11,831 bases of DNA from Pseudomonadota bacterium. Its GTDB lineage: Bacteria > Pseudomonadota > Alphaproteobacteria > Rhizobiales > Hyphomicrobiaceae. The notes beneath the pieces are model-generated. The model was given only the letters and a program-made list of their open reading frames with translations. It was not told the origin of the DNA and did not search any database. Positions 6,158 to 11,831 of this stretch are shown piece by piece. The position numbers were made by a program, and so were the translations under genes. The stretch lies in the NCBI GenBank assembly GCA_021813195.1, contig JAKALI010000064.1:1-11831 (forward strand). The letters are read 5' to 3'. Positions within the stretch are counted from its first letter, which is position 1; every line of letters begins with the position of its first letter.

Positions 6158-6340
6158 CGATTTCGTTAGCCGGGCGTAATCGCCGGGTCACGTTCGTTTC
6201 GCTATGGTGCGGCGCCCTCAATTCATTGATCCACAAATTCCATGCCACTCCTGCAAGCGATAGTCCTCGCCGCGCTTCAAGGCATAACCGAACTGTTCCC
6301 CATCAGCAGCCTCGGCCATGGAACGATCCTCCCCAAGCTT
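6151..6340 (+). repeat. Direct repeat copy 2: leader plus uppP 5' stump fused to the adaptor frame
   Basis: This copy begins inside the uppP stop region (AACATGA) and repeats the uppP leader and first 33 codons (ATG 6242, residues MPLLQAIVLAALQG...). Similarity ends at about 6340, at codon 33 (PKL), and the frame runs on into the efflux adaptor. The mostly synonymous differences from copy 1 indicate that it diverged while still coding for UppP, then lost the rest of the gene by deletion. An ATG at 6154 overlaps the uppP stop as ATGA and reopens the MTISLAGRNRRV frame, which runs to 6375. Confidence 0.85.
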
Positions 6341-6379
6341 TTCGCGCGCATGCAGATGATCAAGTTGATCGATAAATCG

Positions 6380-7411
6380 ATGCTAGTTCGCTCATGCGCA
6401 TACTGCATCGTCGCGGTATTTGCCCTCGCGGCGCGACCGGGATACGCCGCGGACGGGTTGTGGATCGCCAAGACACAAACTGTGGCCAGACAGGTGATTG
6501 CCTACGGCACCGTGGAGCCGCGCGCCGTGCTTCGAGTGCGGGCCGGCGTCGCTGGCACTTTGCGCGATTTCTCGGTATTGCCGGGCGACGTGGTCACCGC
6601 GGGCGCCTCGCTTGGCCACCTCGCTGGCGCGCCGGTGGATGCACTACTGGCGTCGCGCCAATCCGCACTCGCTGGTGCTGAGGCGCAGCTCAAGGCGGCG
6701 CAACAAGCGTTGGCAATCGCGCGGCAGAACCTGACGGCTCGCCTGAATACGCGTGACGTGGTCGATCGCGCCGAAGCCGCGGTGAAGCAGGCCCAGGCGG
6801 CTCGCAACGGTACCCAAGCCAATCTCAAAGCGGCCCAGAGCATGGTGCTCGTGCGGGCCCCACGGGCAGGCCGCGTGCTAACGCTGGGCGCCACAGCGGG
6901 GGAACGCGTTCAACCGGGCGAAACGATCCTGACACTGTTGCCAAACCACGCCCTATGGCTCCGGGCGGTTTACTATGGCAATGCTGCGAACCGTGTTCGC
7001 GTGGGCATGTCCGGTGTCTTCGCCCCCGCGGGTGGGGGCGCGACTATACCGGTGAAGGTGCGCGCAATCGTCGGAGCGCTGCGTGCGGACGGCGGACGGA
7101 CGGTGAGCCTCGTCGCCACCAGTTCCGAGCCTGGGTGGCTCGACGGCGAAGCTGGCACAGTCACGATTGATGCAGGAAAAGTGACCGGCGTGGCGGTGCC
7201 GACCAGCGCATTGATTCTCGATCAGGCAAACTGGTGGATCGTCGTGCACACCGCAAAGGGAGACGAGCCGCAGCGGGTCGCGCCGGGACCGCGCTGGGGC
7301 GCGCTGACCCTGATCGAGCATGGTCTCACGCCGGGAACGGCGGTCGTGGTTGCGAACGCCTATCTTGAATTCCACCGCGGTATCAGCGCGCACTATCAGC
7401 CGCCGGACTGA
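6380..7411 (+). CDS. RND efflux periplasmic adaptor (membrane fusion protein)
   Basis: A 343-residue HlyD/AcrA-type adaptor linking the inner-membrane pump to the outer-membrane channel. From ATG 6380 it begins with a signal peptide (MLVRS, hydrophobic CIVAVFALAA, likely cleavage after GYA at about residue 23). Then come the first half of the lipoyl/barrel-sandwich domain (VEPRAVLRVRAGVAGTL... to about 75), an alanine/glutamine-rich alpha-helical hairpin (about 85-150), the second lipoyl half (VRAPRAGRVLTLGATAGERVQPGE), a beta-barrel and a membrane-proximal domain. The frame is open upstream to ATG 6242, adding 46 residues copied from the UppP N-terminus; these would bury the signal peptide, so I prefer 6380, although neither start has a clear Shine-Dalgarno. 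Only 5 bases separate it from the permease gene, so the two are co-translated. Confidence 0.85.
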   Translation: MLVRSCAYCIVAVFALAARPGYAADGLWIAKTQTVARQVIAYGTVEPRAVLRVRAGVAGTLRDFSVLPGDVVTAGASLGHLAGAPVDALLASRQSALAGAEAQLKAAQQALAIARQNLTARLNTRDVVDRAEAAVKQAQAARNGTQANLKAAQSMVLVRAPRAGRVLTLGATAGERVQPGETILTLLPNHALWLRAVYYGNAANRVRVGMSGVFAPAGGGATIPVKVRAIVGALRADGGRTVSLVATSSEPGWLDGEAGTVTIDAGKVTGVAVPTSALILDQANWWIVVHTAKGDEPQRVAPGPRWGALTLIEHGLTPGTAVVVANAYLEFHRGISAHYQPPD

Positions 7412-7416
7412 GGCCA

Positions 7417-10400
7417 ATGGCTGCACTCGAAAGTATCAGGCGCTTTGCGTTCCGACCGCTGCTCTGGATCATGGTGTACAGCGCGCTCGCTGGTTACGGT
7501 GCTTATGCTCTCCTGAACATCCCGGTCGAGGTGCTGCCGCGCTTCGACTTCCCGCAGATCGGTGTGGTGACGCATGTGTCGGGGGCGACCGCGCGCGAGC
7601 TCGAAATGCTGATCGTTCGGCCGATCGAGGGACAGCTCTTGTCGCTGCCGAACGTAGTCAGCATTCGTTCAACCATGGGCAACGGCGTCGTCGAGAATGA
7701 CGTACGCTTCCGCTCCGGCACAGCGCCGTCCCAAGACCTTCAGGCGGTCAATGGTGTGATTGATCGCGCGCGCGGACGGCTGCCGTCGACGGCCGAGCCT
7801 TATGCCGAGATCATGGGCAACGCCATTAATGAGGTGGCCGATTACACTACGGCGATTCCAGCTGGCATCGCGCCGGTTTCGGTGCAGCGGGCCATCGTGA
7901 CGCGTATCGTACCACAGCTGCGCGCGCTGCCCGGCGTCCAGCGCGTCGATGTCTACGGCACCGGCGATGAGGCCCTGCTTGTCGCGCCCGACCTGCAGGC
8001 GATGAGCCATTATGACGTCGGGGTCGGCGCCATTATCGATGCCGTGAAGCAGCACGTCGTGCTGGGCTCGGCCGGCTACCTCTCGCTCGGGCATCAGGAC
8101 GTGCTCGCTGAGGCGCGCGGCGCGCCGACCCAAACGGCCGAACTCGATCGAATCCCGGTAAAGGGCGCCGACGGGCCGATCCCGCTCCGCGCGCTCGCTC
8201 AAATTTCGCGTGGTCCCGTGCCGACGCACAATGCCGTCCGGCTCGATGGTCGGCCGAGCATCGCGCTCGCCATCTTCAAGCAGCCGGGCGCCTCCACCGT
8301 CCCGGTAACACGCGAGGTCCAGCGCACTTTGGCGGCAACCCAGGCGCAACTGCCGAGCGGCGTGCGTTGGATCAAGATGTACGATCAGGGCCATCTCGTC
8401 GGCATCATCGGCTCCGATCTCGGCCGCAACCTGTTCATTGGAGGCGTGCTCGCCGTCGTCGTGCTGATTTGGATCCTAGGGGCGGGGCGTGGCATTTGGA
8501 CGTTAGCGTTCAGCATTCCGCTGTCGCTGATTCTGGGAATCGCCGGGTTGTATGCCACCGGCCAGAGCCTCGATCTGATGACGCTCGGCGCGCTGACTGT
8601 TGCCATCGGCATCCTCGCCGATGACGCGATCATCGTACTCGAAAGCATCTACCATCGCTGGGAAGAAGGCGATGATCGCTGGACCGGAATCCGCAACGGC
8701 CTCGCCGGAATCGCCGGGCCCGACGTGACCGGCACCTTTACCGTTGTCGCGGTCTTCGTGCCGTTGTTGTTCGTCGGCGGCCTTGCCGGACTGTTCTTCG
8801 TGCCCTTTGCGCTCGCCATGTCGCTGGCGTTGCTGATGTCGCTGTTCGTGTCGTTGACGTTCATCCCGTTCGGCCTCGGTTTCATACAGGCGCGGCCAGC
8901 ACATCGGCAGAACGCGGGCGGACGCGCCGTCGAGCGACTGCAGCGGCTCAACGCGCGCCTACTCGATCTGACCCTGCGCTTTCCACGGTGGAGTGTCGGC
9001 GCCTGCGCGCTGGTGCTGCTCGCTGGCGTTGCCGGTTTGGCGCTCGTACCGGTCAATTTTCTTCCGCTGCCCAATGAAGGCGTTCTGCTCGAAAGCTTCA
9101 CCCTGCCGCCTGGCAGCGCGTTAACGGATGCCGAGGCAGCTGTCGCCGGCATTACGCAACGGCTGACGGCTGACCCGGCGGTGGCGCACGTCTTCGCGCG
9201 CATCGGTTCGCCAGCGAACACAGCGTATACCGAGCCGGCGTATGCCGGTGAAATCCAGATCAGTTTGAAGCCCAACGTCAATGCCAATAGCCTCGATCGC
9301 ATCGGCGCGCGCGTGCTGCGCGAAAGCCGCGCGACCGGCCTACAGATGGCGCTCGACACGCCGACGATCGAGCGCGTCGGCGAGAGCCTATCGGGGCTAC
9401 CGCAGCCGTTCGTCATTCATGTGTTTGGCAGTAGCGTTGCAAAACTGCGCGCGTTATCGCAAGAAATCACCGCGCGACTGCGTCGAGTTCCGGCACTCAC
9501 TGACATCTTCAACAACGACGCTTATCCGGTGACCGAGCTTCGGATCGAGCCGAAGCCGGCGGCGCTCGCCGCTTACGGATTGACGCCGGCACAGCTCTAC
9601 GCGCAGTTGCGTCCGCTGCTTGCCGGCGAAGTTGTCGCAACGGTACCGCAAAGCAGTTACCCACTCGATCTCTATGTGCGACTGGCTGACGCACCCGGTC
9701 AATCGCTTGAGGCGCTGCGCCGCCTACCCATCCGCACGGGCGATTGGACACCACTTGGCCAACTTGCGACCCTCGATCTCGCTGCCACGCCCGATCAGCT
9801 GCGCCACATCGACGGTGCGCGTGCCCTCGACATCTTGGCGACGCCGACCGGCGCGCCGGGCTCGGCGATCTCCGCGGCGCAGCAGGCGCTTGCCGGTTTG
9901 CATCTCCCGGCAGGCTATCACGTTGCCTTCGGCGGCCTTTATCCTGAGCTAGAGACGGCGGCACTGCGGCTCGGCATCGCCGCCATCGCCGCGTTTATCC
10001 TGATGGCCGGTATTCTGGCGCTGCAATTCGAAGGTTGGCTCGTCCCCGGGGTGCTGCTGCTGCAAATCCCGCTCGCTTTCGCCGGCGGCGCATTGGCGCT
10101 CGATTTGAGCGGCGTCGGTCTCAATGCATCAGGCCTTGTCGCCTTCGTCACGCTCATCGGCCTGAGTCTGCGGCAGGGCATTGTGTTGCTGCACTACGCG
10201 CGCCACCGCGAGGCTGACGGCTGGACACCGGAGGAGGCCCTGCGCGAAGCCGTGAAAGTCCGCTTTCGCCCCATTCTTCTGACCACGCTGACGGCCGTGC
10301 TCGGCATGCTGCCGACGGCGCTCGGCTGGGGACAGGGTGCCGCGCCTGAGCAGGGTCTGGCGATGGTGATACTCGGTGGCATCCTGTGGAGCGCGCTGCT

Positions 10401-10464
10401 CAGCACCAATCTGCTCCCGGCCCTGTACCTGCACGGCCGACGCAAGCAACTCGTACGGAGCTAG
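7417..10464 (+). CDS. RND efflux permease, inner-membrane pump subunit
   Basis: A 1015-residue RND transporter of normal length that exports substrate from periplasm or membrane using the proton gradient. It shows the family layout: TM1 near the N-terminus (about 13-33), a first large periplasmic loop, TM2-TM6 (about 335-490), a cytoplasmic linker, TM7 (about 530-550), a second periplasmic loop and TM8-TM12 to the end. The proton-relay pair is D402-D403 in GILADDAIIVLE, as in drug-type (HAE) pumps, whereas metal pumps of the CzcA/CusA type usually have D-G there. The TM10 lysine of AcrB (GLSAKN) is replaced by arginine: GLSLRQG, R919. It is thus a divergent RND member; the substrate is unknown, with hydrophobic toxicants more likely than metals on the D-D pair but metals suggested by the regulator type. 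A GAGG precedes the ATG. Confidence 0.94.
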   Translation: MAALESIRRFAFRPLLWIMVYSALAGYGAYALLNIPVEVLPRFDFPQIGVVTHVSGATARELEMLIVRPIEGQLLSLPNVVSIRSTMGNGVVENDVRFRSGTAPSQDLQAVNGVIDRARGRLPSTAEPYAEIMGNAINEVADYTTAIPAGIAPVSVQRAIVTRIVPQLRALPGVQRVDVYGTGDEALLVAPDLQAMSHYDVGVGAIIDAVKQHVVLGSAGYLSLGHQDVLAEARGAPTQTAELDRIPVKGADGPIPLRALAQISRGPVPTHNAVRLDGRPSIALAIFKQPGASTVPVTREVQRTLAATQAQLPSGVRWIKMYDQGHLVGIIGSDLGRNLFIGGVLAVVVLIWILGAGRGIWTLAFSIPLSLILGIAGLYATGQSLDLMTLGALTVAIGILADDAIIVLESIYHRWEEGDDRWTGIRNGLAGIAGPDVTGTFTVVAVFVPLLFVGGLAGLFFVPFALAMSLALLMSLFVSLTFIPFGLGFIQARPAHRQNAGGRAVERLQRLNARLLDLTLRFPRWSVGACALVLLAGVAGLALVPVNFLPLPNEGVLLESFTLPPGSALTDAEAAVAGITQRLTADPAVAHVFARIGSPANTAYTEPAYAGEIQISLKPNVNANSLDRIGARVLRESRATGLQMALDTPTIERVGESLSGLPQPFVIHVFGSSVAKLRALSQEITARLRRVPALTDIFNNDAYPVTELRIEPKPAALAAYGLTPAQLYAQLRPLLAGEVVATVPQSSYPLDLYVRLADAPGQSLEALRRLPIRTGDWTPLGQLATLDLAATPDQLRHIDGARALDILATPTGAPGSAISAAQQALAGLHLPAGYHVAFGGLYPELETAALRLGIAAIAAFILMAGILALQFEGWLVPGVLLLQIPLAFAGGALALDLSGVGLNASGLVAFVTLIGLSLRQGIVLLHYARHREADGWTPEEALREAVKVRFRPILLTTLTAVLGMLPTALGWGQGAAPEQGLAMVILGGILWSALLSTNLLPALYLHGRRKQLVRS

Positions 10465-10532
10465 GCGGGAGATGACGTTGTGATCGTGCGAATTGGTAAG
10501 TAGTTTCAACTGCGGTGAACGGGGGTTGAGTG

Positions 10533-11831
10533 GTGAGCTGCGTCCGAGGTTTCCGTAGTTTCCAATCGTTGCGCGTGACTTCCGCGACTGTTCTCGCGGC
10601 CGCGGACCGCCGTGAGGCGCGCGATTTCATCCGCCGCTTCAAGCGTCGCGCGCGAATTGTGATACTCGCTTTTGTCGGTGCCATTGCTCTCGCGGCGTTG
10701 GCGGGTTGTGCGACCTACCGCAAGCTGCCCCTCGCTGTTGGCTCGGATTTAAAGGCAAACGTGGCCGCTCTTCATACGGCGGTACCAGTTGGCCCTGCTA
10801 TCCGGCACATCGATCTGGCGCGACCTCTCACAATCGACCAGATCGGTATATTGGCTATTCTCAACGACCCCGATCTGAAATCAGAGCGCGGCACGATCGA
10901 TGTCGCGCGTGCGGGGGTAGTACAAGCAACCGTTATCCCAAATCCTGTAGCGAATTTCAGCTATGGAGCGCTGATCAGCGGTGACGCCACGACTTCGTCA
11001 CTTGCCGCCGGGCTATCACAGGCATTGGCCGCCATCATCACTCGGCATGCTCGCTACAAGGCGGCCGAGCTTCATCTGCATCAGGTCAACGCCGACCAGC
11101 TTTGGCGCGAATGGCAGGTCGCAGAGAAGGCGAGGCAACTTGCAGCGGATATCTACTCGGTCGACCGATCTATTGCACTGACGCGGCAAGAGATAGCGCT
11201 GCTGTCCCAAGAAGTCGCACAGGTGAGGAAGGCAATCTCGGCCGGTAATCTGACGCTCGCTGCCGAAGCCCCACTGGCAGCCGCACAGGCGGTCGCCGAG
11301 AACTCCCTTGTCACGTTGAAGCTCAACCGGCTCAAGCATTGGCAGATGCTGGATGGGTTGCTCGGGCTTGATCCGAAGGTACGCTTCCGGATTGCCCGTC
11401 CGGTATTCGATCCTGTGCCCAGGCATATCGAACCACTGCTTGCAGACTTGCCCGACAGGCGTCCCGATTTGGCGGCCCTACGGCTCGGCTATGATTCTGC
11501 AGACGAAGAAGTCCGGGCCGCTATTTTGGGACAGTTTCCAGCTTTAACGGTGGGAGGCTCGTACCACAAAGATACCGGCGACGTGATAACCGCGGGGCCG
11601 ACATTCAATCTGGCGCTGCCGGTGTTCGACCGTAACCAAGCCCGGGTGGGCAGAACGACCGCGACACGTCTCCTGCTGCGTGCGCAATACGAGGCGAGGC
11701 TTGACCGGGCCACTGCCGATGTCCGCGCGCTGGTTGCCCAAATTGGGCAACTATCGATGGATTTGATCGCAGCTCGCAGGGCTGCTGCGGCGGCGCAAAC
11801 ACTGGCGAAGACGGCACGGCAAGCCTATTCC
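10533..11831 (+). CDS. Outer-membrane efflux lipoprotein (TolC/CzcC-like), cut by the right edge
   Basis: An open frame runs from a stop at 10527-10529 to the right edge without interruption (433 codons from GTG 10533). It contains a basic then hydrophobic segment ending in the lipobox LAGC (C59 from this start, codon at 10707), so the mature protein is probably a lipid-anchored outer-membrane factor. Then comes the OEP-family pattern: LTIDQIGILAILNDPDLKSER, long amphipathic coiled-coil helices, and the DLPDRRPDLAALRL repeat junction followed by the second half (FPALTVGGSYHKD..., GPTFNLALPVFDRNQAR). It should form the trimeric channel for the pump encoded upstream, 68 bases away. Start choice is uncertain: GTG 10533 has GGGGG seven bases upstream but gives an unusually long n-region; GTG 10575 or 10659 are alternatives. 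The C-terminal end is outside the window. Confidence 0.85.
   Translation, partial: MSCVRGFRSFQSLRVTSATVLAAADRREARDFIRRFKRRARIVILAFVGAIALAALAGCATYRKLPLAVGSDLKANVAALHTAVPVGPAIRHIDLARPLTIDQIGILAILNDPDLKSERGTIDVARAGVVQATVIPNPVANFSYGALISGDATTSSLAAGLSQALAAIITRHARYKAAELHLHQVNADQLWREWQVAEKARQLAADIYSVDRSIALTRQEIALLSQEVAQVRKAISAGNLTLAAEAPLAAAQAVAENSLVTLKLNRLKHWQMLDGLLGLDPKVRFRIARPVFDPVPRHIEPLLADLPDRRPDLAALRLGYDSADEEVRAAILGQFPALTVGGSYHKDTGDVITAGPTFNLALPVFDRNQARVGRTTATRLLLRAQYEARLDRATADVRALVAQIGQLSMDLIAARRAAAAAQTLAKTARQAYS

Noticed and set aside
4945..6248. Two minus-strand frames sharing the segment TRRLRPANEIVMF
   Set aside because: The shared segment is only the reverse-strand reading of the direct repeat at 5219 and 6151; the rest of each frame is antisense to the kinase or uppP gene.
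1..11831. CRISPR arrays, rRNA genes, complete insertion sequences, intact tRNA genes
   Set aside because: No regularly spaced repeats, no rRNA signatures, no transposase or terminal inverted repeats, and no closed tRNA cloverleaf were seen.

Overview
The window looks like an alphaproteobacterial chromosome segment, probably from the Bradyrhizobium/Rhodopseudomonas group. This rests on family resemblance of the small zinc-ribbon proteins, the Crp/Fnr regulator and the efflux proteins plus high-GC codon use in the right two thirds; I could not run a search. Positions 1 to about 3000 look like sparse accessory DNA: small genes far apart, a tyrosine-recombinase remnant, a degenerate tRNA-like stretch and visibly lower GC. 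Positions 3001 to the right edge form a compact, high-GC, all-plus-strand efflux locus.

Left part: the 3' end of an unrecognised gene (2-136); a 70-residue CxxC/CxxC protein (451-663); a non-coding stretch with a tRNA-like fragment on the minus strand (about 790-826); a Crp/Fnr-family regulator (1169-1858) preceded by a perfect Fnr-type palindrome and a well-placed -10 element; a second small CxxC/CxxC protein on the minus strand (2176-2412); and the C-terminal half of a tyrosine recombinase (about 2570-3004) that runs into the efflux locus.

Right part: an OmpR-type response regulator (3001-3666) and its sensor kinase (3653-5137, overlapping by 14 nt), then an undecaprenyl-diphosphatase (uppP/bacA, 5309-6157), an RND periplasmic adaptor (6380-7411, open from 6242), an RND inner-membrane permease (7417-10464) and an outer-membrane efflux lipoprotein cut by the right edge (10533-11831). 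The likely logic is a two-component system sensing an envelope or toxicant signal and controlling a tripartite RND pump together with a lipid-carrier phosphatase. The substrate cannot be read from the sequence.

The most unusual structure is a diverged direct repeat of about 190 bp: the leader plus first 33 codons of uppP (5219-5407) recurs at 6151-6340, where it is fused in frame to the adaptor gene. The differences are mostly synonymous, so the second copy appears to be the stump of a second uppP gene that was once under selection. Both leaders carry the same hairpin and the same short reading frame beginning MTISLAGRNRRV.
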